Positions 55,706-64,000 of a stretch of DNA of 64,000 bases are shown here, one piece after another. The position numbers were made by a program, and so were the translations under genes. The notes under the pieces were generated by a model, which saw only the letters and a list, made by a program, of their open reading frames with translations, made no database searches and was not told the origin of the DNA. Location of the stretch: the NCBI RefSeq assembly GCF_014287515.2, contig NZ_CP092473.1:3321501-3385500 (forward strand), read 5' to 3'. This DNA comes from Roseburia rectibacter. GTDB taxonomy: Bacteria; Bacillota; Clostridia; Lachnospirales; Lachnospiraceae. Position 1 is the first letter of the stretch; each line of letters begins with the position of its first letter.

Positions 55706-57559
55706 TTATCCAAAAATTCTCCAATACATCTTCCCTAACGTTCTTCGAATTCCACTTCCCTGTGGAAATATTTTCATCAGCAGCTTTCTGGTTCTCTTAA
55801 ATGCTCTTGCTTCAATTACTGTATCTACTGTCACATTCTGACCGCCGCCCTGATGCTGCATTCCACTTAAAATTTGCTCATAATATGGTGTTTTTCTCGC
55901 CATGTCCCAGAATACATATCCAAAATCTTCATCCGGTTTCATCCACGGCTTCAAAAATCCGGCATAATGAATAATATATGGATCTTTTCTCGCATTTTCA
56001 TAGTCATCCAAAATATAATACGGTGCGTATTTAATCACTTTCTGCCAGCGGAAATGATCACAGTCAAAGATCATATTCCATTTCATATCCAGATAAGTTA
56101 CCCTGTCTTTACATACCACATTCAGAATATCCTGATCTGAAAAACGGTAAATTCCTGTATCCGACATTTCGAGTAGTTTGTCCACTGTCACAACTTTACT
56201 CATCTCTGTAACATTAAACACAAGTACTCCCGCCTGAAAATATACAAACGGATTTTCGAGTCCCAGTGTATTTTTACAATACTGACGCATTTCTGAATTT
56301 TTCATATTGCACTGTCCTGCAAAATCAGGATCAAGTGCACCCGCAATCAGACTGTTTCCCATATCTGTATCGTAAAGTTCTGCTACATCATGACAGATGA
56401 TCATATCACAATCCAGATATACTACTTTCGGATATACCTTTAGAATATCAAGGATCAGGAAACGGTAAAATGTTTCTGTTGTAATGTGCTGCTTTGCCTG
56501 CAAGACGTAGCCGGCGACCCTGCTGCTCACATTCACGAAAATAAATCTCACATTCGCTCTATTCAATCTGTCCGTAAACATTTTCTGGCTGTCAGCATTG
56601 ACATCTGTATGGAATACATAAATCTCATACTTCCGGTCATGACTTGTATGTTCCACGATCGACTGTGCACAGGTATATAAAATCGGAACATATTTCTGGT
56701 TTGCTGCAAGTACTACCGGTACTACATCCCCATCTGTTGCCTGTGTAACTTCTGTCTCTGCATCTGCATTGTGAATCAATGCAATCTGCAACTCTCCCAG
56801 GCGGTACTTTCCCTGTTTTTTCAGGTACATATAATAGATACCCGCCAATCTTTCTCCTAAATGACCAGTCGTGCGGTATCCCTCTCTGGAATACTCGCTC
56901 ATATCCGCACGCTTTTCAAATTCTTCTAACACATCAAAAAGAATTTTCGAATAATCCTCAAAAAGTTCTTTTTTGGCAATAAACATGTTGCATGGATAAA
57001 ACGTATGACCTTCAAAAAGTTCTCTGGCTGTCTCACTCAGATATGAATACTTTTCATCTATGATTTTTAAAAATAACTCTGCATCCTCGATATGTAACTC
57101 CGGTGCCTTTTTATAATGCTCATAAACGCTCTTTGCATTCATATCAGAAGTAGGTACACCTTTGGCAATCAAGAAATCATACTTTTCAATATAATCCTGC
57201 ACTGCTTTTTCATGCAATGCCAGTTCATCCATTGCCTTCTGATCCAGGAAATCATATTCAATCGTTCCCCATGATGTCTCTTTGATCTTTTTTTCACTAA
57301 AAGAGAAAAATCGTCGGTAATGGCAAAATCCATAGTAATCTGCCTGCATGTTTTTCCATGCCCAGTACTGAGTTGTAAGTTCACAATATGATTTATTCAA
57401 AGACGAAATATTGTCCCCTTGATTATCCTGATACACACCTTCCGGTACTTCTTTCGTCTGAAAATCACTTCCTGCAATCACATTATAAAATAACGAATTA
57501 TTAACACGCATCGTATCACGGTTTGGGGTATGTGTCACAAAAATCTTAATATCACTCAT
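55706..57559 (-). CDS. DUF4422 - GT8 two-domain glycosyltransferase (copy 1)
   Basis: 617 residues. The N-terminal DUF4422 domain (about 1-260) starts MSDIKIFVTHTPNRDTMRVN and holds ELTTQYWAWKN and YGFCHYRRFFSF. DUF4422 is associated with galactofuranosyl or related transferases. The C-terminal part (about 275-560) is a GT8 LPS-type galactosyl/glucosyltransferase with PVVLAANQKYVPILYTC and the DXD metal motif in VYLDCDMI. An amphipathic basic C-terminus may bind the membrane. The UDP-galactopyranose mutase gene lies directly upstream. A closely similar paralogue lies at 58676-60505. Confidence 0.88.
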   Translation of the reverse strand: MSDIKIFVTHTPNRDTMRVNNSLFYNVIAGSDFQTKEVPEGVYQDNQGDNISSLNKSYCELTTQYWAWKNMQADYYGFCHYRRFFSFSEKKIKETSWGTIEYDFLDQKAMDELALHEKAVQDYIEKYDFLIAKGVPTSDMNAKSVYEHYKKAPELHIEDAELFLKIIDEKYSYLSETARELFEGHTFYPCNMFIAKKELFEDYSKILFDVLEEFEKRADMSEYSREGYRTTGHLGERLAGIYYMYLKKQGKYRLGELQIALIHNADAETEVTQATDGDVVPVVLAANQKYVPILYTCAQSIVEHTSHDRKYEIYVFHTDVNADSQKMFTDRLNRANVRFIFVNVSSRVAGYVLQAKQHITTETFYRFLILDILKVYPKVVYLDCDMIICHDVAELYDTDMGNSLIAGALDPDFAGQCNMKNSEMRQYCKNTLGLENPFVYFQAGVLVFNVTEMSKVVTVDKLLEMSDTGIYRFSDQDILNVVCKDRVTYLDMKWNMIFDCDHFRWQKVIKYAPYYILDDYENARKDPYIIHYAGFLKPWMKPDEDFGYVFWDMARKTPYYEQILSGMQHQGGGQNVTVDTVIEARAFKRTRKLLMKIFPQGSGIRRTLGKMYWRIFG

Positions 57560-57561
57560 TT

Positions 57562-58659
57562 TTATTTTAACTCCTCAATTTTATCTAATGCCGCTTCGAT
57601 CACTTTGTCCATATCATAATATTTATAATTACCAAGTCTTCCGCCAAAAATGACATTGTTCTCACTCTCGGCAAGCTGGCGGTATTTTTCATAAAGTGAA
57701 TTATTTTTCTCGTTATTTACCGGATAATAAGGTTCATCTCCCTTATGCCACTCACTCGAGTACTCTTTGGAAATAATTGTAACAGGCTGTTTTCCATATT
57801 CAAAATGTTTATGTTCGATGATTCTCGTATATGGAACTTCTCTGTCTGTGTAATTCACGACAGCATTTCCCTGATAATTTTCCATCTCATAACGTTCCTG
57901 CTCAAACCGGACGGAACGATACTCTAAGACACCCAGTTTATAGTCATAATATTCATCGATCATTCCTGTATACAGAACTTTATCTGCGACCTGTCCGTTC
58001 TTTGCAGTAAACTCTTTATAATCTGTATTAAGTAATATCTCTGTTTCCTCTAACATTTTTTTAATGATGGCTGTGTATCCACCGATCGGGATTCCCTGAT
58101 AGCGGTCATTAAAATAATTGTTGTCATAAGTAAAACGTAACGGCAGACGTTTGATGATAAAAGCCGGCAGGTCTTTGCAGTCTCTTCCCCACTGTTTTTC
58201 CGTATATCCCTTGATCAGTTTTTCATAGACATCACGTCCGACAAGGGATAATGCCTGTTCTTCGAGGTTTTTCGGTTCCGTAATATTTAAATCTGCGATC
58301 TGTAACTGAATGATGTCTTTTGCTTCCTGTGGTGTAACAATCCCCCACATTTTGCTGAATGTATTCATATTAAACGGAAGGTTGTATAATTCATCTTTAT
58401 ATCTTGCAATCGGTGAATTAATGTAATTATTAAACTCTGCAAACTGGTTAATGTATTCCCACACTTTTTTATTTGAAGTATGGAAAATATGCGCGCCATA
58501 TTTATGTACATTAATATCATCTATCTTTTCACAGTAGATATTTCCACCAATATGTTTTCTCTTATCAATAACCAGACACTTTTTCCCTCTCTTTTTCATT
58601 TCATAGGCAAAAACCGCTCCATAAAGTCCACTTCCTACAATCAGATAATCATACATCAT
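57562..58659 (-). CDS. glf: UDP-galactopyranose mutase
   Basis: 365 residues. Converts UDP-galactopyranose to UDP-galactofuranose with reduced FAD. The FAD-binding loop VGSGLYGAVFAYEMKKRG is at the N-terminus, followed by KRKHIGGNIYCEKID, VHKYGAHIFHTSN and the C-terminal FGGRLGNYKYYDMDKVI with conserved Arg and Tyr. Its neighbours on both sides are DUF4422-GT8 proteins, which makes them candidate galactofuranose users. GGAG precedes the ATG. Confidence 0.96.
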   Translation of the reverse strand: MMYDYLIVGSGLYGAVFAYEMKKRGKKCLVIDKRKHIGGNIYCEKIDDINVHKYGAHIFHTSNKKVWEYINQFAEFNNYINSPIARYKDELYNLPFNMNTFSKMWGIVTPQEAKDIIQLQIADLNITEPKNLEEQALSLVGRDVYEKLIKGYTEKQWGRDCKDLPAFIIKRLPLRFTYDNNYFNDRYQGIPIGGYTAIIKKMLEETEILLNTDYKEFTAKNGQVADKVLYTGMIDEYYDYKLGVLEYRSVRFEQERYEMENYQGNAVVNYTDREVPYTRIIEHKHFEYGKQPVTIISKEYSSEWHKGDEPYYPVNNEKNNSLYEKYRQLAESENNVIFGGRLGNYKYYDMDKVIEAALDKIEELK

Positions 58660-58675
58660 AACTTTTTTCTCCTGT

Positions 58676-60505
58676 TTATTTTAATTTCCAATATAAATTT
58701 CCGACTGTCCGCCGTATCCAGCTTCCCTGTGGTAAAATCTTTTTCGCCGTTTTTCTCATCACATTTACCACAGCCGTTCCCGGATTACCTTTTCTTTTTT
58801 CCTGCCCACACAGATCATAAATTAACTCTTCATAATAAGGCGTCCTGCGTGCCACCTTCCAGAATTCCTTTGCAAAATCATCTTTTGGATTTTTCCAGGG
58901 CTTTGCCGCACCTGCATAATGGATGATATATGGATCCTTTCTGGCATTCTCATAAGCATCCATAACATAATAAGGTGCCGATTTGATCACATGCTGCCAG
59001 CGATATTTATTACAGTCTGTCAAAACATTCCACTGCATATTCAGATAAGTAACTTTACCCTCACATACGATATTCAAAATATCCTGGTCGGAATATTTGT
59101 AAATTCCAGTATCTGACATTTCAAATAATTTTTGAACACTAATCTTATCTGCTATTTGCCCCATATGGAACACTAATACACCAGCCTGAAAATAAGCAAG
59201 AGGATCCTTTAATTTTAAGACGTCTCTGCAATAAGCAAGTGTGTCAGCATTCGCTCCGTTACATTGTCCTGCGAAATCCGGATCAATCACTGCTGCCAAC
59301 ATATTATCACCGAGTTTAACATCATATAGCTCTGCGATATCACGCCGGATGATCATGTCACAATCCAAGTATACCACTTTCGGATACATCTTTAAAATAT
59401 CAAGAATCAGAAAACGATAAAATGTTTCCGTGGAAATATGTTCTTTCGCTTTTAACTGATATCCAGCCACCCGGCTCCTTACATTAACAAAAGAAACATC
59501 GAAATTTTTCTTTTTAAGTTTTCTTATTTCATTTTGGCTTTCCGGCTCAATATCAGTATGAAAAATATATATTTTATAATCTCTTTGTTCCGATATATGG
59601 TCTGCAATCGACTGCAGACATGTATATAAAATTGGAACATATCCTTGATTGGCAGCTAACACAACCGGTATTTCATCGTCTTCTGACACACTGATTTTTG
59701 AAGTACCTTCATTTTGTTCAATCTGTGCCATCTGCAGCTGTCCCAGACGATATCCGCCTTTTTGTTTCAGATATTCAAAAAAGATTCCCGTCATGCGTTC
59801 CCCTAAATGCCCCGGTGTGCGCAAACCTTCTCTGGAATATCTGCTCATATCACATCTCTGTTCAAATTCATCCAGAATATCAAACAGCATCTTAGAATAC
59901 TGAAAGAATAATTCTTTATTCATAATAAACATATTGCATGGGTAAAAGATTTTCCCATGCACATATTTTTCAGCCACGTCATTCAGTTCGGGATATTTTT
60001 CACGAATAATAGAAAGAAAAAGATCTAAATCTTCTATATGGAGTTCCGGTGCATTCTTATAATGCTGATACACAGACTTCGCCTGTAATGCATTTACCGG
60101 AATCCCTTTTGCAATCAGAAAATCATACTGCTCAATCGTCTGTCTCATGGATGCTTCATCCATACAAAGTTCCTGTTTCACGTTTTCACTCAAAACCGGG
60201 TAAATCAGGCAGCCACAATCAGCTTCCTGCAGATTCACTTTGGAAAAGGAAAAATATCTGCGGTAATGGCAAAAACCATAATAATCTGCAGTTTGATTTT
60301 TCCACGCCCAATATTGTGTCGTCAGTTCACAATAAGATTTGTTCTTAAATGAAATATTGTCCCCCTCATTATCCAAAAGCATTCCTTCCGGAACTGACTG
60401 AGTCAGAAAGGCACTTCCTGCTATTACATTATACATCAGTGGATGCTCTATTCTCACTGTATTGCGATTTGGCGTATGGGTTACAAATAATTTTATCTCA
60501 CTCAT
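58676..60505 (-). CDS. DUF4422 - GT8 two-domain glycosyltransferase (copy 2)
   Basis: 609 residues with the same layout as the copy at 55706-57559. DUF4422 has THTPNRNTVRIEHPLMYNVI and HYRRYFSFSK; GT8 has VVLAANQGYVPILYTC and VYLDCDMIIRRD. The two share long identical stretches and the C-terminal QGSWIRRTVGNLYWK end, so they arose by duplication. It stands between the ABC exporter ATPase gene and glf. It may add a different linkage or a successive galactofuranose or hexose. Confidence 0.88.
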   Translation of the reverse strand: MSEIKLFVTHTPNRNTVRIEHPLMYNVIAGSAFLTQSVPEGMLLDNEGDNISFKNKSYCELTTQYWAWKNQTADYYGFCHYRRYFSFSKVNLQEADCGCLIYPVLSENVKQELCMDEASMRQTIEQYDFLIAKGIPVNALQAKSVYQHYKNAPELHIEDLDLFLSIIREKYPELNDVAEKYVHGKIFYPCNMFIMNKELFFQYSKMLFDILDEFEQRCDMSRYSREGLRTPGHLGERMTGIFFEYLKQKGGYRLGQLQMAQIEQNEGTSKISVSEDDEIPVVLAANQGYVPILYTCLQSIADHISEQRDYKIYIFHTDIEPESQNEIRKLKKKNFDVSFVNVRSRVAGYQLKAKEHISTETFYRFLILDILKMYPKVVYLDCDMIIRRDIAELYDVKLGDNMLAAVIDPDFAGQCNGANADTLAYCRDVLKLKDPLAYFQAGVLVFHMGQIADKISVQKLFEMSDTGIYKYSDQDILNIVCEGKVTYLNMQWNVLTDCNKYRWQHVIKSAPYYVMDAYENARKDPYIIHYAGAAKPWKNPKDDFAKEFWKVARRTPYYEELIYDLCGQEKRKGNPGTAVVNVMRKTAKKILPQGSWIRRTVGNLYWKLK

Positions 60506-60528
60506 AGAATCCTCTTATCATTCTTCGT

Positions 60529-61266
60529 TTAGAAATTCATATATGCATCACAAATTGTATCAGCATCACCACACATTTTCACATGTCCTTTGTCAAGCCA
60601 CAATGCATGATCACATAAATTCTGTACAGATGTTATAGAATGTGACACATATAATAATGTTGTTCCTGTTTCTAACATATGTTTCATACGTTTTTCGCAT
60701 TTTTCCTGAAACTTATAATCTCCTACGGATAATACCTCGTCACAGATCAGGATATCCGGCTGAACCATCGTTGCCACAGCAAATCCAAGTCTTGCCGCCA
60801 TACCGGAAGAGTAATTCTTGATCGGCATATCCAGAAAATCCCATAATTCAGCAAAATCAATGATTTCCTCAAACTGCTCTTTCATAAAACTCTCTGAGTA
60901 CCCCAACAGTGTTCCATTCAGCAGAACATTCTCGCGGGCAGTCAGTTCACCGTCAAATCCGGCTCCCAACTCAATCAGAGGTGCGATCGTTCCCGAAAGG
61001 CTCACACTGCCCTTATACGGTTTTAAGATACCACAGATCAGCTTTAACAATGTGGATTTTCCGGAACCATTCGTTCCTACGATTCCCCATGCTTCCCCTT
61101 TCCGAACCTGAAGGCTTACATTCTGTAGGGCAAGGAATTCCTGAAACATCAGTTCTTTTTTTACCATTTTTATTACATATTCTTTTAAATTATTGACCTG
61201 CTGTGATGCACGGTTAAAACGCACTGTTACATCCGACACATCAATAACAATATTCTTGTCATCCAT
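60529..61266 (-). CDS. Polysaccharide ABC exporter ATPase (Wzt/TagH type)
   Basis: About 245 residues. Walker A GTNGSGKST, signature NYSSGMAARLGFAVA and Walker B ILICDEVLSVGD are present. The order and ERG-type SHSITSVQNLC ending are those of the Wzt/TagH/RfbE family. The protein lacks the C-terminal carbohydrate-binding extension of O9a-type Wzt. The start was placed at MDDKNIVIDVSD, where AGGAG has correct spacing. It pairs with the permease encoded directly upstream to export the finished, lipid-linked glycan. Confidence 0.92.
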   Translation of the reverse strand: MDDKNIVIDVSDVTVRFNRASQQVNNLKEYVIKMVKKELMFQEFLALQNVSLQVRKGEAWGIVGTNGSGKSTLLKLICGILKPYKGSVSLSGTIAPLIELGAGFDGELTARENVLLNGTLLGYSESFMKEQFEEIIDFAELWDFLDMPIKNYSSGMAARLGFAVATMVQPDILICDEVLSVGDYKFQEKCEKRMKHMLETGTTLLYVSHSITSVQNLCDHALWLDKGHVKMCGDADTICDAYMNF

Positions 61267-61276
61267 CTTCATTCTC

Positions 61277-62065
61277 CTAGATATATAAAATAAAATCGTC
61301 CTGTTTTCTTATAAATGCCCATGATCCAACAATCAGAAAGACAAATGCTATCGCAAATCCGTATACCACATCTCCTGCAGCCGGTAATGTCTGATGAAGT
61401 GATATCGTACGGAACTGTGTGATATACTGATACATAGGATTAAAAATTTTAATTGCTTTCTGCACTGATTCCGGTAACTGTTCCATCGGATAGAAAATAG
61501 GTGTCAAATACATCCATGCCGTTGTCAGTACATTATAAATATACTGTATATCTCTGAAGAATACAGCTGCCTCCGCCAAAAACAAGCCAAGACCAAGGCT
61601 GAAAATATATACTTCCATTAAAATAACCGGAAAAAACAGCATTGCCCATGAGAACTGTACCTTAGTAATAACAAATACAATAATCATAGCTCCCAGAGAA
61701 AAGACTAAGTTGACCAAAGAACTCGTAACCTTAGATAAGGTAAACACATATTTAGGAACATAAACCTTTTTCAATAATGGTCCATTTCCTGTAATGGAAA
61801 AGATCGCCTGATTTGTTGCTTCTGTCATAAATGTAAACAACGTCTGTCCAATGATAAGATATGCAGAATAATTGTCTATATTAAAACGGAACATTTTGGA
61901 AAATACTAAATACATAACGACCATAACCATTAATGGATTTAATACGCTCCATACATATCCCAGAAAACTTCTTCTATACTTTAACTTTATATCTTTCGTT
62001 ACCAGCTGTTTGATCAGATATCTGTAATTATACAACACCTGACATCTTGTTTTCATTTTATTCAT
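61277..62065 (-). CDS. Polysaccharide ABC exporter permease (Wzm/TagG type)
   Basis: About 262 residues with six membrane segments of the ABC-2 type. Starts MNKMKTRCQVLYNYRYLIKQ; DIKLKYRRSFLGYVWSVLNP is the signature of TagG/Wzm permeases. The start at 62065 is preferred over 62104 because the promoter -10 box at 62118-62123 would place 62104 almost at the transcription start, and because GAGG lies about 12 bases before 62065. It is followed by the ATPase gene. Confidence 0.9.
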   Translation of the reverse strand: MNKMKTRCQVLYNYRYLIKQLVTKDIKLKYRRSFLGYVWSVLNPLMVMVVMYLVFSKMFRFNIDNYSAYLIIGQTLFTFMTEATNQAIFSITGNGPLLKKVYVPKYVFTLSKVTSSLVNLVFSLGAMIIVFVITKVQFSWAMLFFPVILMEVYIFSLGLGLFLAEAAVFFRDIQYIYNVLTTAWMYLTPIFYPMEQLPESVQKAIKIFNPMYQYITQFRTISLHQTLPAAGDVVYGFAIAFVFLIVGSWAFIRKQDDFILYI

Positions 62066-62117
62066 TACTCGCTCTGATTCCTCTTTTCTTCCTATATTTT
62101 TCATATAAAACTGCTAT

Positions 62118-62146
62118 ATTATAACATAACTTATTTTAAATTCCAA
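62118..62146 (-). promoter_or_regulatory. Internal promoter before the glycan exporter genes
   Basis: Minus-strand -35 TTGGAA (62141-62146), 17-base spacer, -10 TATAAT (62118-62123), in the short gap between the GT2 gene and the permease gene. It would allow exporter and downstream genes to be read independently of the upstream part. Confidence 0.65.
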
Positions 62147-62161
62147 TAGTTGCCTTTACAT

Positions 62162-62956
62162 CTACTTTTGTCTGTTTATAATCATCTTGCGTCTCAAAAA
62201 CTTAATTTCACCAAATACAATCATCACAATATAAAATGTAAAAGAAATCTTTTTTTTTCTTCTCAATATCTGAAAATTTCTTTTTCGCCCACAATGCATC
62301 TCTTTCAAATGAGACGACAACCCACTCTGCCCATAATATTTCCGTCCAATACCATAATCAACCAGTTTCTTGGGTAAATAATACACCTGGTTCCATTCAA
62401 AAAAACGCTGGTAATAATTCATATCTTCACAGTACTGCATAGACTCATCAAAATATCCGGCATCTTTTACTCTTGCCCTGCGTATCACAACGGTTGAGGT
62501 AAATATAACGCTCTTTGTGCAATATTCTTTCAGCGATAACCGATGTAACAAATAATCTTTTCGCAGAAAAATTCTTAAAGGTCCTTCTTCCAGCCCGCCA
62601 CAGAGCAGGTCGATCTGTGGATTTTCTTTTAAATTTTTTTCCTGCCATTCTAATTTTTCAGGCGCCCAGCAGTCATCCGAATCCAAAAATGCCAGATAAT
62701 CTGCTGTTGCCATACGGATTCCCGCATTTCTTGCAGCCGCCACACCAGCGTTTTGCTGATTATATAAAATAATGTTCAGATTGCAGCTTTCACGTTTTTT
62801 ATACTGCTCCACTTTATCTGCCGTAGCATCTGCAGATCCATCATTAATTACGATCACTTCCCGGATGAGTTCCGGTTTTGTCTGATTCCGCAGCGAATCT
62901 AATGCCTTTTCTATCGTATTTTCACTATTATACGCCGGAATAATAACACTGAACAT
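62162..62956 (-). CDS. GT2 glycosyltransferase
   Basis: About 264 residues. Starts MFSVIIPAYNSENTIEKALD after GGAGGTG. VINDGSADATADKVEQYK and LAFLDSDDCWAPEKL are GT2 signatures. The GTG at 62965, three codons upstream, overlaps the preceding stop and is less likely. The C-terminus is very basic (KRNFQILRRKKKISF) and may attach to the membrane. The preceding GT4 gene ends within its ribosome binding site, so translation is coupled. Confidence 0.9.
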   Translation of the reverse strand: MFSVIIPAYNSENTIEKALDSLRNQTKPELIREVIVINDGSADATADKVEQYKKRESCNLNIILYNQQNAGVAAARNAGIRMATADYLAFLDSDDCWAPEKLEWQEKNLKENPQIDLLCGGLEEGPLRIFLRKDYLLHRLSLKEYCTKSVIFTSTVVIRRARVKDAGYFDESMQYCEDMNYYQRFFEWNQVYYLPKKLVDYGIGRKYYGQSGLSSHLKEMHCGRKRNFQILRRKKKISFTFYIVMIVFGEIKFLRRKMIINRQK

Positions 62957-62961
62957 ATCCC

Positions 62962-64000
62962 TCACCTCCGGTATACTTTTCTCATAATCTCATCCACAGT
63001 TTCTTCACTGAACTGTCTGATTTTCTGCCGGTTCTGTTCGCCCATCTTTTTTAGTTGTTCCGGTTTATTTCTTTTATTTTCAAATATTTTTTCAAACGCT
63101 TCCCCATATGCCCCAGCTTCTTCCGGTGCTGCCAGACAGCCTCCCACACCATCTTCGATCAGGTCAACATTTCCCCTGATCCTGCTGCACACAACAGGTA
63201 AACCTTCCGCCATTGCTTCCATCAATGCAACGGATAATCCCTCTCTGAACGACGACAAAACAAAGCAATCCGCGCACTGTAGAATTTCATGTACATCACT
63301 GCGGAATCCGGCAAATTGTATATTTTTTTCTAAATGGTGCTCTTTCACATACTGTTCAAGTTCTTCTTTTTCCGGTCCAATCCCACACATCACATAATAA
63401 ATATCAGCTTTTTTCATTTTTTCCAATGCTTTTATGACAGTTCTCTGGTTCTTATTTGCTGTAAATTCTGCCACCTGTACGATCAGAAAAGCACTCTCAG
63501 GTATACCAAGTTCCTGTCTTTTTTTATTCTTTGCTTCCTGTGGCATATCGTGTGGTGTTACATTTACTCCAATACCCGGAATATAAGTAAGCTGCTTCAT
63601 ATGAAATTTCTTTTTTGCAAGCTCATAATCTTCCTGATTGATCACCAGCAGTTCATCTGTATATCGTGACAGATATTTTTCCACCGGATAGAACAGCAGC
63701 CAGTTTTTTGCCGGCGCCCCTTTAAAAAAATGAAACCCATGTGCAGTATAGATTGCATGCGTCTTATATTTATGTGCGGCCAGTCTGCCAAGCACCCCGC
63801 CGATCGGGCTGTGGCAATGTACAAAATGATATTGATTCTTTTTGAATAATTCTTTCAACTGCCGGTACGCTCTTGCATTTTGTCCAAGTTTAAATACATT
63901 TCTGGCAAAATCAATCTGATGCCACACAACCTGTTTTGATTCCAGTTCTTTTTTTAATTCACCGATCTGTTCTGGTGCGCACGTATTTCCCTCTGCAAAA
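62962..64000 (-). CDS. GT4 glycosyltransferase (runs off the window)
   Basis: At least 346 residues; the frame is open to base 64000, so the N-terminus is outside. GT-B fold: CHSPIGGVLGRLAAHKYKTH and YTAHGFHFFKGAPAKNWLLF in the N-terminal half, then the donor-binding half with QVAEFTANKNQRTVIKAL, FAGFRSDVHEILQCADCFVL and the EX7E motif in SFREGLSVALMEAMAEGLPV. Resembles EpsD/CapM-type transferases that often add an early sugar in capsule synthesis. A GTG at 63927 is internal, not the start. Confidence 0.92.
   Translation of the reverse strand, partial: FAEGNTCAPEQIGELKKELESKQVVWHQIDFARNVFKLGQNARAYRQLKELFKKNQYHFVHCHSPIGGVLGRLAAHKYKTHAIYTAHGFHFFKGAPAKNWLLFYPVEKYLSRYTDELLVINQEDYELAKKKFHMKQLTYIPGIGVNVTPHDMPQEAKNKKRQELGIPESAFLIVQVAEFTANKNQRTVIKALEKMKKADIYYVMCGIGPEKEELEQYVKEHHLEKNIQFAGFRSDVHEILQCADCFVLSSFREGLSVALMEAMAEGLPVVCSRIRGNVDLIEDGVGGCLAAPEEAGAYGEAFEKIFENKRNKPEQLKKMGEQNRQKIRQFSEETVDEIMRKVYRR

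Overview
The window looks like a chromosomal segment of a Firmicute of the Lachnospiraceae (Roseburia/Agathobacter-like). This rests on the low-to-moderate GC content, strong AGGAGG-type ribosome binding sites, TTG starts, a T-box leader in front of valS, a GH94 phosphorylase with an ABC sugar importer, an Rpn-family PD-(D/E)XK protein, and the gene order tig-clpP-clpX-lon-engB. The assignment is by gene content only. No tRNA, rRNA or CRISPR array was seen. Almost every gene is on the minus strand; the exceptions are the GH94 phosphorylase and the MATE exporter.

Layout. (1) 1-2.1 kb: the 5' part of valS with its T-box leader and promoter, then a tiny membrane peptide. (2) 2.1-9.7 kb: a sugar-uptake locus with two permeases, a binding lipoprotein, a LacI-type repressor and a divergent GH94 cellobiose-type phosphorylase. 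Four copies of a CGTTTTCG operator core lie between repressor and phosphorylase. (3) 9.7-15 kb: an AraC regulator, a MATE exporter, pyruvate kinase and carbamate kinase. (4) 15-22 kb: the protein quality-control row tig, clpP, clpX, lon, engB, then a Nudix hydrolase. (5) 22-26.1 kb: a heterodimeric multidrug-type ABC exporter, preceded by a 27-codon leader ORF and an intrinsic terminator, an arrangement like the bmrB-bmrCD attenuator. (6) 26.1-30.8 kb: a three-gene, translationally coupled, AT-rich defence cassette of Lamassu / ABC-three-component type (Cap4-like nuclease, small middle protein, Rad50-like ATPase). (7) 30.9-35.3 kb: an Rpn-family protein, a complete IS66-family element, and the remnant of a second IS66 element that truncated a host gene. 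(8) 35.3-64 kb: a long, partly very AT-rich surface-polysaccharide cluster.

The polysaccharide cluster is read from high to low coordinates. It holds a GT4, a GT2, a Wzm/Wzt-type ABC exporter, two paralogous DUF4422-GT8 proteins flanking UDP-galactopyranose mutase, further GT2 enzymes, two acyltransferase-3 membrane proteins, a flippase-like/kinase-like fusion, a HAD phosphatase, GtrA, a GT2, a nucleotidyltransferase, a radical SAM-pyruvyltransferase fusion with coiled-coil repeats, a deacetylase, a HEPN-like gene with a frameshifted partner, a frameshifted GT2, a DPM1-like GT2 and a DUF6020-like membrane protein. Together they would build a galactofuranose-containing, possibly pyruvylated, acylated and deacetylated glycan exported by an ABC transporter. 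The structure of that glycan is inference.

The best candidates for something new are the Lamassu-like cassette, the leader-peptide attenuator of the ABC pair, the kinase/phosphatase/nucleotidyltransferase module including the flippase-kinase fusion, the radical SAM-pyruvyltransferase-coiled-coil protein, and the HEPN-like pair with its repeat-framed promoter.
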